Shown: positions 49,997 to 58,724 of the stretch, in pieces
How positions within the stretch are numbered: the first letter of the stretch is position 1
How the letters are laid out: every line of letters begins with the position of its first letter
Source: Bacillota bacterium
GTDB lineage: Bacteria; Bacillota; Clostridia; Christensenellales; SZUA-584
Direction: 5' to 3'
DNA: 64,000 nt
NCBI GenBank assembly: GCA_023390815.1
Contig: JAEWCC010000028.1
Coordinates: 141,361 to 205,360, forward strand
The notes under the pieces: generated by a model
The model's database searches: none
Seen by the model: only the letters and a program-made list of their open reading frames with translations
Told to the model about the DNA's origin: nothing
Translations under genes and position numbers: made by a program

Positions 49997-51012
49997 TGGA
50001 CATAAGACTGCTTGAAAAAACGGACATTCCGGAAGCGAAAACGCTCTGGAAGGAGGCCTTTTCCGATTCCGACGCCTTCATCGACTGGTATTTTAAAAAC
50101 AAGGTGCTGCCCGGCCATTCGCTGGGCGCTTATGACGATGGCGGCCTCGTATCCGTACTGCACATGATCCCGTTCACCATTCGGCTGCAGGGCAAACCGG
50201 CAAAATCGCTGATGATCGCTGGGGCGGCAACCAAACAGGAGCGCCGCGGCGAAGGCCATATGCGCGAGCTGCTGCTCCATTCGCTGGAGGAGATGCGCAG
50301 CCGCGGCATATTCATCACGCACCTGTATCCGTTCAAACACAGCTTCTACGAGCGGTTCGGCTGGACCACATATTCGTACGTACACCGTGCAGTGGTTACG
50401 GAGGCGCCGCTGCGGCGTGATATCGAAGTGATTGAGACGGACGATCCTGCCGCTATGGAGTCCATTTACGCGCGCATGATGCGCGGATATGACGGCAACG
50501 TAGTGCGCGGCAGCCGCGAGTGGCGCTGGCGCATCGGCGAACTTCGCTCGGACGGCGGGCATGCGGCGGTGCTCATCAAGGACGATAAGCCAAGTGCCTA
50601 TATGCTGTATTATGGAAACCGAACGGGAGCCGAAGTCATTGAGACGGCGTACAGCGATGAAGAGGATATCGGCGCGCTGCTTTCCTATATATTAAGGCAG
50701 GGTTTTAAACGGGTGAACTATTTTGTCCCTGTGCAGTCCCGCGGCTCCAAGTTTGGCATGGCCCGCGTGGTGGATGCGCAGGGGCTGCTGCGTTTTTTGG
50801 ATGCGGAGATGCTGCTCCGGGATACGAACATCACGGACGACTTCGCCCCGTGGAACAATATCGTCAGCCCGGGCAAAGGAATGCTGGATATCGCATCGCT
50901 CGCAAAACTGGCGCATACCGGGCATTTGATCGTTGCGGGGGAAACTAAGCCTGCGCTGAAATATAACGATATATTTCGTAGGCAGACCACTTGCATTTTT
51001 GAAATGTATTAA
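49996..51012 (+). CDS. Eis-like GNAT N-acetyltransferase
   Basis: 338 residues from a GTG overlapping the stop of the preceding gene. An N-terminal GNAT domain shows MIAGAATKQERRGEGHMREL, the acetyl-CoA-binding RRxGxG-like loop. HSFYERFGWTTYSY then begins a second lobe, and a C-terminal SCP2-like domain follows, as in Eis-type enzymes. Such proteins acetylate amines, including aminoglycosides in Eis itself; activity here is not predictable. It ends 16 bp before atpI. Confidence 0.82.
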   Translation: MDIRLLEKTDIPEAKTLWKEAFSDSDAFIDWYFKNKVLPGHSLGAYDDGGLVSVLHMIPFTIRLQGKPAKSLMIAGAATKQERRGEGHMRELLLHSLEEMRSRGIFITHLYPFKHSFYERFGWTTYSYVHRAVVTEAPLRRDIEVIETDDPAAMESIYARMMRGYDGNVVRGSREWRWRIGELRSDGGHAAVLIKDDKPSAYMLYYGNRTGAEVIETAYSDEEDIGALLSYILRQGFKRVNYFVPVQSRGSKFGMARVVDAQGLLRFLDAEMLLRDTNITDDFAPWNNIVSPGKGMLDIASLAKLAHTGHLIVAGETKPALKYNDIFRRQTTCIFEMY

Positions 51013-51028
51013 TTACAATAAGTAAATT

Positions 51029-51313
51029 ATGTGGGGGATATTTGTAGGGTTGGGAATTGGCGTCGCACAGGTGTTTACTCTGCGGGCGCTGGTCAAAATG
51101 ATCATGGGGACGCAAAAAGCGCTGGGAGCGCTGCTGCTGATGCTTAAAATCGCAGCGGTCGTGGCGATACTCTGGCTCGTCTCCACGGTTTCGCTGACGC
51201 ATCTGATCTGGGCGGGCGTCGGCATGTTCGCGGGCCTGATTTTGGGCTTCGTGATCCTGCAGTCCTCGCAAAAGCGGGCAGGGAACGACGGAAAGGATCA
51301 GTACCATGATTGA
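51029..51313 (+). CDS. atpI: ATP synthase accessory protein AtpI-like
   Basis: 94 residues with about three membrane segments (VGLGIGVAQVFTLRALV, ALLLMLKIAAVVAILWLV, MFAGLILGFVILQ). The position just before atpB, and overlapping it by 8 bp, identifies it as the AtpI/ATP synthase I-chain-like protein that assists c-ring assembly or Mg2+ uptake. Sequence similarity is low, as usual for this family. No good ribosome site precedes the ATG. Confidence 0.72.
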   Translation: MWGIFVGLGIGVAQVFTLRALVKMIMGTQKALGALLLMLKIAAVVAILWLVSTVSLTHLIWAGVGMFAGLILGFVILQSSQKRAGNDGKDQYHD

Positions 51314-52025
51314 GCGGTTGAGTGCGGTGGGTTTTCAAGCAGAAGAGGTCTCCATCACCCCGCCGAACGTTTCCATATTCGGCCTTCAAATCAGCGAGAC
51401 GATGTTTATCACATGGATCGTGATGCTGATTCTGATACTTGCGGCAGTCGTCATTCGCGTTTTTGTGATTCCCCGCTTCAAGACCGTACCCAAGGGGCTG
51501 CAAAACATACTCGAGACTCTTGTGGAATATTGCGAGAAATTCACGGATTCCGCGCTGGGTCGGCGCGGTGCGGCCTTTGCGGCATATGTGTTTACCATTG
51601 CGCTGCTGATCGTATCCACCAGCCTTGTCGAGCTTTTTGGTTTCCGCGCGCCGGCAACCGATATCAACTTTACGATCGCGCTCGCGATCATGTCATTCGT
51701 ATTGATTAACGCGTTTGGCTTCTATTATACGGGCTTTGTCGGACGCATGAAATGGTTTGTAAAGCCTAAGGCTTTTATGCTGCCGGTTAATATCGTTACG
51801 CACGCTGTGATTCCGGTCTCGCTCTCGTTCCGTCTTTTCGGCAACATGTTCGCGGGTCTGGTGGTCATGGATCTGCTGTACAGCGTGGTCTGGCTGTCAA
51901 TCGGCTTACCGGGGATTGTTTCTATTTACTTCAACCTGTTCCATGTTGGAATTCAAACGTATATTTTCCTGATATTAACGCTATCCTTCATGGAAGAAAC
52001 GGTTGCATATGGTGCAAAAAGATAA
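51306..52025 (+). CDS. atpB: F-type ATP synthase subunit a
   Basis: 239 residues, five to six membrane helices. The essential arginine lies in LSFRLFGNMFAGLVVM and the last helix carries HVGIQTYIFLILTLSF. It forms the two half-channels beside the c-ring. It is the first structural subunit in the order atpI-B-E-F-HA-G-D-C. Confidence 0.95.
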   Translation: MIERLSAVGFQAEEVSITPPNVSIFGLQISETMFITWIVMLILILAAVVIRVFVIPRFKTVPKGLQNILETLVEYCEKFTDSALGRRGAAFAAYVFTIALLIVSTSLVELFGFRAPATDINFTIALAIMSFVLINAFGFYYTGFVGRMKWFVKPKAFMLPVNIVTHAVIPVSLSFRLFGNMFAGLVVMDLLYSVVWLSIGLPGIVSIYFNLFHVGIQTYIFLILTLSFMEETVAYGAKR

Positions 52026-52051
52026 CACTTTAAATTTGGAGGTAACCTGAT

Positions 52052-52276
52052 ATGACAACAGCTTTGATTGCAATTGGTGTGGGTATTGCGGTGTTCACAG
52101 GCGTAGGTGCCGGTATAGGCATGGGGATCGCCACGAGCAAGGCGACCGACGCGGTGGCGCGCCAGCCCGAAGCAAGCGGTAAGATCAACGCCATGCTGCT
52201 GATCGGTCTTGCTTTTGCCGAAACGACGGCGATCTATGGCTTCGTCATCGCGATCCTGATGATGGGAAAGATATGA
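52052..52276 (+). CDS. atpE: F-type ATP synthase subunit c
   Basis: 74 residues, two helices joined by the ARQPEA loop. The ion-carrying glutamate is E57 in LAFAETTAIYGF. T58, T59 and Y62 match positions that ligate Na+ in sodium c-rings (Ser/Thr66, Thr67, Tyr70 by Ilyobacter numbering), but the first-helix glutamine (position 32 there) is M24 here. Ion specificity therefore cannot be settled. A ribosome site GGAGGTAACCTGAT precedes the ATG. Confidence 0.96.
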   Translation: MTTALIAIGVGIAVFTGVGAGIGMGIATSKATDAVARQPEASGKINAMLLIGLAFAETTAIYGFVIAILMMGKI

Positions 52277-52313
52277 GGCAGCATTTCGCGGCCTACGGGG
52301 GTGAGGTGATATT

Positions 52314-52793
52314 ATGCTGGAGATAAATTGGGGCTATATCGGCCTGCATATATTAAACGCGGTTGTTCTGTTTTTCTTACTCAGATTACTGCTTTATAAG
52401 CCCATTCTGAAGTTCATGAAGAAGCGCGAGAAATCCTTCTCGGACAAGACCGACACGCTGGATACGCGCGAGAAGGAGCTCATTCAGCAAAAAGAGCAGT
52501 ATGATTCGATGATGCTGGGTGCACAGACACAGGCTGCGGCAATCATCACCAAGAGCAACGAGATGGCGCGCGATCACGCCAAAGAACTCATCGACGAAGC
52601 CAAAGAACAGTCGCGTGAGATGGTTTTGCGCGCACGCAAGGAAATTGCGATCGAAAAAGAACAGACTCAGCTCGAGATGAAATCGGAAATCATTGATATG
52701 GCCGTACAGATCGCGGAAAAGGTCTTAAAGCGCGAGGTCTCCAAGGAAGATAACCAGAAGATTATCAATGAATTCTTTGAGAGGGTGGGATAA
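52314..52793 (+). CDS. atpF: F-type ATP synthase subunit b
   Basis: 159 residues: an N-terminal membrane helix (YIGLHILNAVVLFFLLRLLL), then a long charged coiled-coil helix (KPILKFMKKREKSF onward). The C-terminal end (AEKVLKREVSKEDNQKIINE) is the delta-contacting region. It dimerises as the stator stalk. It is followed after 7 bp by the delta-alpha fusion gene. Confidence 0.95.
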   Translation: MLEINWGYIGLHILNAVVLFFLLRLLLYKPILKFMKKREKSFSDKTDTLDTREKELIQQKEQYDSMMLGAQTQAAAIITKSNEMARDHAKELIDEAKEQSREMVLRARKEIAIEKEQTQLEMKSEIIDMAVQIAEKVLKREVSKEDNQKIINEFFERVG

Positions 52794-52800
52794 CTTGGCA

Positions 52801-54603
52801 ATGCAGGGCAAACTGAGAACCGCCGAGCAGCTGGATGACAAGGCAATTGACGCCATTCGGGAACAGTTCGAAAGGCAGATCGGCGAGGAAATCAGTTTTA
52901 AAACAGAGGTGGACCCCACATTGCTGGGAGGCTTTGTGGTCACGCTGGGCGGAAAGGTATATGACCGAAGCGTGCGCTCCCACCTGAAAGACATCAAAAG
53001 CTATATCCACAATACGGCGCAGATGGCTTGCAGCCCGCAGGACTACGAACAGGGCAATATCGAGCTGCACTTTGACACAAAGGCGTTCGGCGATGAAACG
53101 CGCACGCGGATCGGCGACTTTGTGGACATGCAGGATACGTCCGCTATCGGAACGGTCATGTCCTCCGGCGACGGCATTGTGATGATCGAAGGCCTCGAAG
53201 GCTGCAAGTACGGCGAACTTGTCGTATTTGAAAGCGGCGACACGGGCATCGTCATGAACCTTTCAAAGGACCGCATCGGCGCTGTGCTGCTGAGCAACGC
53301 GACCGAGGTTTCACAGGGCAACACCGTGCGTAAAACGGGCAACGTGCTGCGTGTGCCGGTGGGCGAGGCGCTGCTGGGCCGCGTGATCGACCCGATCGGG
53401 GTTCCGATGGACGGCAAAGGCGCGGTGTGCTCCACGCAATTCCGGCCGATCGAGGCGGAAGCGCCCGCGATATTCGACCGGCAGGGTGTGAAGCAACCGC
53501 TTGAGACGGGTATCATGGCGATCGACAGCATGATCCCGATCGGCAAAGGCCAAAGAGAACTCATCATCGGCGACCGCCAGACCGGCAAGACGGCGATCGC
53601 GGTGGATACCATACTCAATCAAAAGGGCAAGCACGTATACTGCGTTTACGTGGCAATCGGGCAGAAAGCCTCGACGATATCCGCCATCATTCACACGCTC
53701 GAAATGGAAGGCGCGATGGACTATACCGTCGTCGTGGCGTCCACCGGCAGCGATACGCCCTCGATGCAGTATATTGCGCCGTACGCGGGCTGCGCAATCG
53801 CGGAGGAATTCATGTACGCGGGCAAGGATGTGCTGATCGTCTATGACGACCTTTCCAAGCACGCCGTGGCCTACCGTACGATGTCGCTGCTGCTCCGGCG
53901 TCCGCCGGGCCGCGAGGCATATCCGGGCGACGTGTTCTACCTGCATTCGCGTCTGCTGGAGCGCGCTGCGAAGCTGAGCGCCAAAAACGGCGGCGGATCG
54001 ATGACGGCGCTGCCCATCATCGAAACGATGGCGGGCGACATCTCGGCTTATATCCCGACGAACGTGATTTCGATCACGGACGGACAGATCTATCTGGAGT
54101 CCGAGCTGTTTAACGCGGGCATCCGCCCTGCGGTCAACGTCGGCCTCTCAGTATCCCGCGTAGGCGGAAGTGCGCAGACCAAGGCGATGCGCAAGGTTGC
54201 GGGGCGCTTACGGCTCGACCTCGCGCAATATCGCGAGCTCGCCGTGTTCGCGCAGTTCGCGTCCGATCTCGATAAGACGACGCGCGATACGCTCGATCAG
54301 GGCGCAAAGCTCACTGAATCCTTGAAACAACCGCAGTATCTGGCGCTGCCAATGGCCAGCCAGGTGATATCGCTGTTTGTCGCGGTCAATAAGTACCTGC
54401 TCGGATTGCCGATCAAAATGGTCAGCGAGTTCAACAAAGGGTACCTGAATTTTGTGGACTTGAATTACCCGGATGTACGCATCGGCATCAATCAGACGGG
54501 CGATCTGACAGATGATATGATTACCTCGCTGCATAAGGCTGCGCAGGATTATCTTGCAGTGTTCCGTGAGCAGAACAACCTACAGCCCCATGAGGAGGAG
54601 TAG
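52801..54603 (+). CDS. atpA: ATP synthase delta (C-terminal domain)-alpha fusion
   Basis: 600 residues from ATG 52801 (a TTG at 52795 is also possible). Residues 1-69 are the C-terminal domain of subunit delta/OSCP, seen in VDPTLLGGFVVTLGGKVYD and RSVRSHLKDIKSYI. About 30 linker residues follow. From about 100 onward it is a complete alpha subunit, with P-loop GDRQTGKT at 257-264 (about 88 residues later than in E. coli alpha) and the Arg-finger segment VSRVGGSAQTKAMRKV. No separate atpH exists between atpF and this gene, and the delta N-terminal domain, which normally grips the alpha N terminus, is missing. The covalent link plausibly replaces that contact. Confidence 0.93.
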   Translation: MQGKLRTAEQLDDKAIDAIREQFERQIGEEISFKTEVDPTLLGGFVVTLGGKVYDRSVRSHLKDIKSYIHNTAQMACSPQDYEQGNIELHFDTKAFGDETRTRIGDFVDMQDTSAIGTVMSSGDGIVMIEGLEGCKYGELVVFESGDTGIVMNLSKDRIGAVLLSNATEVSQGNTVRKTGNVLRVPVGEALLGRVIDPIGVPMDGKGAVCSTQFRPIEAEAPAIFDRQGVKQPLETGIMAIDSMIPIGKGQRELIIGDRQTGKTAIAVDTILNQKGKHVYCVYVAIGQKASTISAIIHTLEMEGAMDYTVVVASTGSDTPSMQYIAPYAGCAIAEEFMYAGKDVLIVYDDLSKHAVAYRTMSLLLRRPPGREAYPGDVFYLHSRLLERAAKLSAKNGGGSMTALPIIETMAGDISAYIPTNVISITDGQIYLESELFNAGIRPAVNVGLSVSRVGGSAQTKAMRKVAGRLRLDLAQYRELAVFAQFASDLDKTTRDTLDQGAKLTESLKQPQYLALPMASQVISLFVAVNKYLLGLPIKMVSEFNKGYLNFVDLNYPDVRIGINQTGDLTDDMITSLHKAAQDYLAVFREQNNLQPHEEE

Positions 54604-54606
54604 CAC

Positions 54607-55470
54607 ATGCCCAGCATGAGCGACATCCGCCACAGCATCCACTCCGTAACGGATATGGAGCAGATCACACGGGCGATGCACCTGATATCAACATCCAAGA
54701 TGCGCAAGGCGATCGCCAAATACGAGACCAACCACACACACTTCGTGCGCGTGCGCGCTACGCTCAAGGATATTCTCGCGCATACGCACGAGCTGTCCCA
54801 TCCGTATATCGGCGAGAGCGAGGGCGGCAAGGCGGCGTATGTCGTGATTGCGGCGGATAAAGGGTTGTGCGGCGGCTATAACCACAACGTGCTGAACCTC
54901 GCATACCAGACTATGCAGAAAAGCGAGGATCGCTACATCCTTACAGTGGGGCAGGAAGCGCGCGTTTTTTTCGAACGCAAAGGATTCACGATCGACGTCG
55001 AATTCCTGCATGTGGCGCAGAATCCGTCGCTTTACTATGCGCGGGGCATCACGAAGGACCTGCTCGATCTGTTTGACAACGGAATCATGAACGAGGTGTA
55101 CGTGGTCTATACGCACTTCATTTCGTCGATGCGGCAGGAACCGCGTGTTTTAAAACTGCTCCCGCTGTCCATGTCCAACTATCAGGATGTTGACACTGAA
55201 GCGGAGTACAGCGCGGAGATGGTCTACCACCCGTCGCCTAAGCAAGTGTTCGACACGCTCGTGCCGCAGTATATCATCGGGCTCGTGTACGGCTGCCTCG
55301 TAAGTTCGCTCGCGAGTGAACAGTGTGCGCGCATGATTGCCATGGAGAACGCGACCAACAACGCAGAGGAGCGCATCGCGCAGCTGACCATGCAATACAA
55401 TCGTGCGCGCCAGGCGGCGATTACGGCGGAGATTTCCGAAATCATCGGCGCGCTTGAGGCGTTATCATAG
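54607..55470 (+). CDS. atpG: F-type ATP synthase subunit gamma
   Basis: 287 residues. The N-terminal helix MSDIRHSIHSVTDMEQITRA with ISTSKMRKA and the C-terminal helix NATNNAEERIAQLTMQYNRA, with QAAITAEISEI, form the rotor coiled coil; the Rossmann-like domain has AADKGLCGGYN. Length is usual. It starts 3 bp after the fusion gene. Confidence 0.95.
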   Translation: MPSMSDIRHSIHSVTDMEQITRAMHLISTSKMRKAIAKYETNHTHFVRVRATLKDILAHTHELSHPYIGESEGGKAAYVVIAADKGLCGGYNHNVLNLAYQTMQKSEDRYILTVGQEARVFFERKGFTIDVEFLHVAQNPSLYYARGITKDLLDLFDNGIMNEVYVVYTHFISSMRQEPRVLKLLPLSMSNYQDVDTEAEYSAEMVYHPSPKQVFDTLVPQYIIGLVYGCLVSSLASEQCARMIAMENATNNAEERIAQLTMQYNRARQAAITAEISEIIGALEALS

Positions 55471-55484
55471 TACGGAGAGAGATT

Positions 55485-56888
55485 ATGGACGAATACAACA
55501 TTGTCAATACAGGGGAGATCATCCGCATCACCGGCCCGGTGCTGGACGTTCAGTTCAGCGAGGACGGCCTGCCGGAGCTTTACAATGCGCTTGTGGTTCG
55601 GATGCCGGAGCGCGAGGTTTGGCTGGAGGTCGCAATGCACCTGGGCGCAGGCGTCGTGCGCTGCATCGCCCTGCACGCCACCGAGGGGCTTTCCTGCGGG
55701 CTGCCTGTGATCAACACGGGCGACCGCATCACGATCCCGGTCGGTAAGAAGGCGCTGGGCCGGGTTATCAACGCCATCGGCCAGCCCATTGACGGCAAGG
55801 GCCCCGTTGCGACGGATAAACGCCTGCCGATCCACAGAAAGCCTCCCAAGTTTACGGACCAGAGCCCCGTTACGGAGCTGTTCGAGACGGGCATCAAGGT
55901 CATCGACCTGCTCGCCCCCTACGCCAAAGGCGGAAAAATCGGCCTGTTTGGCGGCGCAGGCGTCGGCAAGACGGTGCTGATCATGGAGCTTATCCGCAAC
56001 ATCGCCACGGAGCACGGCGGATACTCGGTGTTCACGGGCGTGGGCGAGCGCAGCCGCGAAGGCAACGAACTCATCGAGGACATGACGCAGTCGGGCGTTA
56101 TGGCCCGTACATGCATGGCGTTCGGACAGATGAACGAGCCGCCGGGCTCCAGAATGCGCGTCGCGCTCACCGGCCTTACCATGGCGGAGGAGCTGCGCGA
56201 TGAAGAGCATCAGGACGTGCTGCTGTTCATCGACAATATTTACCGCTTCATTCAGGCAGGCAGCGAGGTTTCCGCGCTGCTCGGTCGTATCCCCGCGGCG
56301 GTGGGCTATCAGCCGACGCTGGCCAACGAGCTGGGCGCGCTGCAGGAACGCATTACCTCCACAAAGAGCGGTTCCATCACTTCGGTACAGGCGATCTACG
56401 TGCCGGCGGACGACCTCACCGACCCTGCGCCCGCGACGACGTTCTCGCATCTCGATGCGATGACCGTGCTGTCACGGCAGATTGCCGAGATGGGCATATA
56501 CCCTGCGATCAACCCACTCGAGTCTTCATCGCGTATTCTCGATCCGCGCATTGTGGGTGAACAGCATTATGCCGTGGCCCGCCGCGTACAGGAAGTGCTG
56601 CAGCGTTATCGCGAGCTGCAGGATATCATCGCCATACTCGGCATGGAGGATTTGTCCGACGCGGACAAGACGATCGTTTTCCGCGCGCGCAAGATACAGC
56701 GTTTTCTGTCTCAGCCGATGTCCGTTGCGGAGATATTCTCCGGCATACCCGGCAAGTACGTGCCGCTGGACCGTACGATCGAAAGCTTCCGCACGATTGT
56801 GGACGGCGAGGTGGACGATCTGCCCGAGGGCGCATTCTTCATGGCGGGGGACATCGAAGATGTCAAAGCCCGCGCTTCCAAGGCGTAA
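55485..56888 (+). CDS. atpD: F-type ATP synthase subunit beta
   Basis: 467 residues. P-loop GGAGVGKT, Walker B region VLLFIDNIYRFIQAGSEVSA and the catalytic glutamate in GERSREGNELI (usual GERTREGNDLY). The DELSEED lever is altered to MEDLSDADK. The C-terminal domain is complete. It catalyses ATP formation or hydrolysis at the alpha/beta interface. Small deviations from consensus occur throughout F1 here. Confidence 0.96.
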   Translation: MDEYNIVNTGEIIRITGPVLDVQFSEDGLPELYNALVVRMPEREVWLEVAMHLGAGVVRCIALHATEGLSCGLPVINTGDRITIPVGKKALGRVINAIGQPIDGKGPVATDKRLPIHRKPPKFTDQSPVTELFETGIKVIDLLAPYAKGGKIGLFGGAGVGKTVLIMELIRNIATEHGGYSVFTGVGERSREGNELIEDMTQSGVMARTCMAFGQMNEPPGSRMRVALTGLTMAEELRDEEHQDVLLFIDNIYRFIQAGSEVSALLGRIPAAVGYQPTLANELGALQERITSTKSGSITSVQAIYVPADDLTDPAPATTFSHLDAMTVLSRQIAEMGIYPAINPLESSSRILDPRIVGEQHYAVARRVQEVLQRYRELQDIIAILGMEDLSDADKTIVFRARKIQRFLSQPMSVAEIFSGIPGKYVPLDRTIESFRTIVDGEVDDLPEGAFFMAGDIEDVKARASKA

Positions 56889-56900
56889 GGGGGAATATGT

Positions 56901-57317
56901 ATGCCAGCCAGCTACATACTCGAAATCATTACGCCCGAAAGGCAGTTCTTCCATGGCGAAGTCGAAAGTGTGATCATTCCCACCCCCGATGGCCAGATGA
57001 GTATCCAGCGCATGCACGAACCGATGGTGGCGGCGCTGAGCATCGGAGAAATGAAGCTTTGCATTGAGGGCGAGTGGGCGGTGTGCACAACTTCCGAAGG
57101 TTTTGTGGAGGTGCGCCCCGACGAGACGATCATATTCTCGCAAGCTGTCGAATGGCCGAGCGAGATCGACGTCAAGCGCGCACTGGAAGCCAAGGAGCGT
57201 GCCGAGGAGCGCCTGCGTCAGCAGCAAAGCCGTGAGGAGTATATGCGCAGCCAGGTCTCTCTGGCGAGAGCGATGGTGCGGCTGCGCGTAGGCAAGAAGA
57301 ACCAGAACCTCGACTGA
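56901..57317 (+). CDS. atpC: F-type ATP synthase subunit epsilon
   Basis: 138 residues. The N-terminal beta-sandwich has ILEIITPERQFFHGEVESV and TPDGQMSIQRMHEPMV; the C-terminal helical hairpin (AEERLRQQQSREEYMRSQ) can act as inhibitor. It starts 12 bp after atpD and is the last gene of the operon; a terminator follows. Confidence 0.94.
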   Translation: MPASYILEIITPERQFFHGEVESVIIPTPDGQMSIQRMHEPMVAALSIGEMKLCIEGEWAVCTTSEGFVEVRPDETIIFSQAVEWPSEIDVKRALEAKERAEERLRQQQSREEYMRSQVSLARAMVRLRVGKKNQNLD

Positions 57318-57320
57318 TCA

Positions 57321-57346
57321 GACGCCGCATCCGCGGCGTTTTTGTT
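57321..57346 (+). terminator. terminator of the ATP synthase operon
   Basis: ACGCCGC-ATCC-GCGGCGT followed by TTTTGTTT, 4 bp after the atpC stop. Confidence 0.85.
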
Positions 57347-57478
57347 TACGAGAAAAGGCCTTTTGTGTTGTACGAACGAACGTGGAGGCGTCAGCCCCCG
57401 CTTCTGTTTGACTTTCACATTCCTTTCGTATATGCTCGTATTATTCTTTTATTGCATATTCATGAGGAGAACCCCGTT

Positions 57479-58051
57479 ATGGAACTCGTTCTGGCACGGC
57501 ACGCACAGACGGCCGCCAATGAACAGCGTCAATTTTGCGGACGGCTGAATCCGCCGCTTTCGCCACAGGGAGACCTGGAGGCTCGCCGCACGGCGCTGGC
57601 GCTCGGCGGGCATTTTGATATTGTGCTTACAAGCGGAATGCTGCGAACGCAACAAATGGCCGCAATCCTCGCACCTTATGCGCGAGCGGACGACTGGGAG
57701 GCGCTGAGGGAGGTTGATTTCGGCGAATTCGAAGGCCGCACAGCCCAGGAGATCGAACATAGCATGCCGCAGGAATGGGACAGGTATATGACGGATCCCC
57801 TTCATTTTACTTTTCCCAACGGGGATCATGCACAGGAATATTTCTCACGCGTGGAGGCAGCTGTACAAAAGATCGTGCGCATAGACGCGCAGCATGTGCT
57901 GGTCGCATCGCACAAAGGCTGGATTGCTGCAGCGCTGTCGGTATTGTTGCATGGCAACACATCGCATATGTTCCACTACGATATCCGTCCCGCCGGATTC
58001 GCGAGGATCAGCGTTGCGGACGGGTTTGCGGTATTGAAGCAGCTTTACTGA
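57479..58051 (+). CDS. histidine phosphatase (phosphoglycerate mutase-like) family protein
   Basis: 190 residues from ATG 57479 (GAGGAG 10-12 nt upstream); the open frame starts earlier but without a site. The catalytic histidine motif reads RHAQTAANE, with Ala where RHGET has Gly. The second histidine is in VASHKGWIAAALSV. VLTSGMLRTQQMA and REVDFGEFEG are further family blocks. It could be a CobC-like or general small-molecule phosphatase; no pathway clue comes from the neighbours. Confidence 0.85.
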   Translation: MELVLARHAQTAANEQRQFCGRLNPPLSPQGDLEARRTALALGGHFDIVLTSGMLRTQQMAAILAPYARADDWEALREVDFGEFEGRTAQEIEHSMPQEWDRYMTDPLHFTFPNGDHAQEYFSRVEAAVQKIVRIDAQHVLVASHKGWIAAALSVLLHGNTSHMFHYDIRPAGFARISVADGFAVLKQLY

Positions 58052-58083
58052 AGCGGCTCTTGCGCAATTTTGTTTAAAAAATC

Positions 58084-58095
58084 TGACTTTGGTCG
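58084..58095 (+). promoter_or_regulatory. candidate TetR operator
   Basis: TGACTTTGGTCG contains the short inverted repeat GAC-TTTG-GTC and lies 36 bp before the TetR-family start codon, a usual position for autorepression. Confidence 0.35.
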
Positions 58096-58130
58096 ATACT
58101 GGTTTCATCAAATCATTGTGGAGGGAACCA

Positions 58131-58706
58131 ATGTCAGGTGACAGAGCGACAAGAATGCTGATACTGAGCAGTGCGCGCACGCTGTTTTCTGAAAAGGGCT
58201 ACGACGCAACGCCGGTAGAAGAAATCTGTATGCTGGCTGGCGTAGCCAAGGGCACTTTTTTCTATCACTTTGAAAGCAAACAGTATATCGTGCGCCATAT
58301 ATTGGCGGCTCAGCTTGCCGAATACCGGGACAAGCTCAAAGAGCAGATGGATACCATGAAGGATTCACTCGCCCGTGCCGAATACTATATCGGCGCAATG
58401 GTGGAACAGGGCGATATCTGCGGTGAGACCCGATCGTATTTTAAGGGTGAAGTCGCGGAATGGTATCAAACAGTAGTTCGGGAGGAGCGTATGAAGGCGC
58501 TCTATCCGCTGCTGGAGGAAGTGGTGCTGGAGGGCATCAATGAAGGATATTTCCGGGTGAAATATCCGAGCGTATGCGCGTCCATTGCATTTATGGGCAT
58601 CGACGCGTTTTTGCACCGGGCGGGCGGCGGAGACGAGGCGCGCGGCGGTATTCGGGAGATTGCAGCAAAGGCGCTGGGTATCAGGGAGTCGGCGCTTGCG
58701 ATATAA
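58131..58706 (+). CDS. TetR family transcriptional regulator
   Basis: 191 residues from ATG 58131 (GGAGGGAACCA upstream). The N-terminal HTH domain shows RMLILSSARTLFSEKGYDAT and VAKGTFFYHFESKQYIVRHI, the classical TetR pattern with YYHF-like end. The ligand domain follows (about 70-190). It probably controls itself and the flavodoxin-like gene 18 bp downstream. Confidence 0.92.
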   Translation: MSGDRATRMLILSSARTLFSEKGYDATPVEEICMLAGVAKGTFFYHFESKQYIVRHILAAQLAEYRDKLKEQMDTMKDSLARAEYYIGAMVEQGDICGETRSYFKGEVAEWYQTVVREERMKALYPLLEEVVLEGINEGYFRVKYPSVCASIAFMGIDAFLHRAGGGDEARGGIREIAAKALGIRESALAI

Positions 58707-58724
58707 CGAACAGGAGTAGTATAT

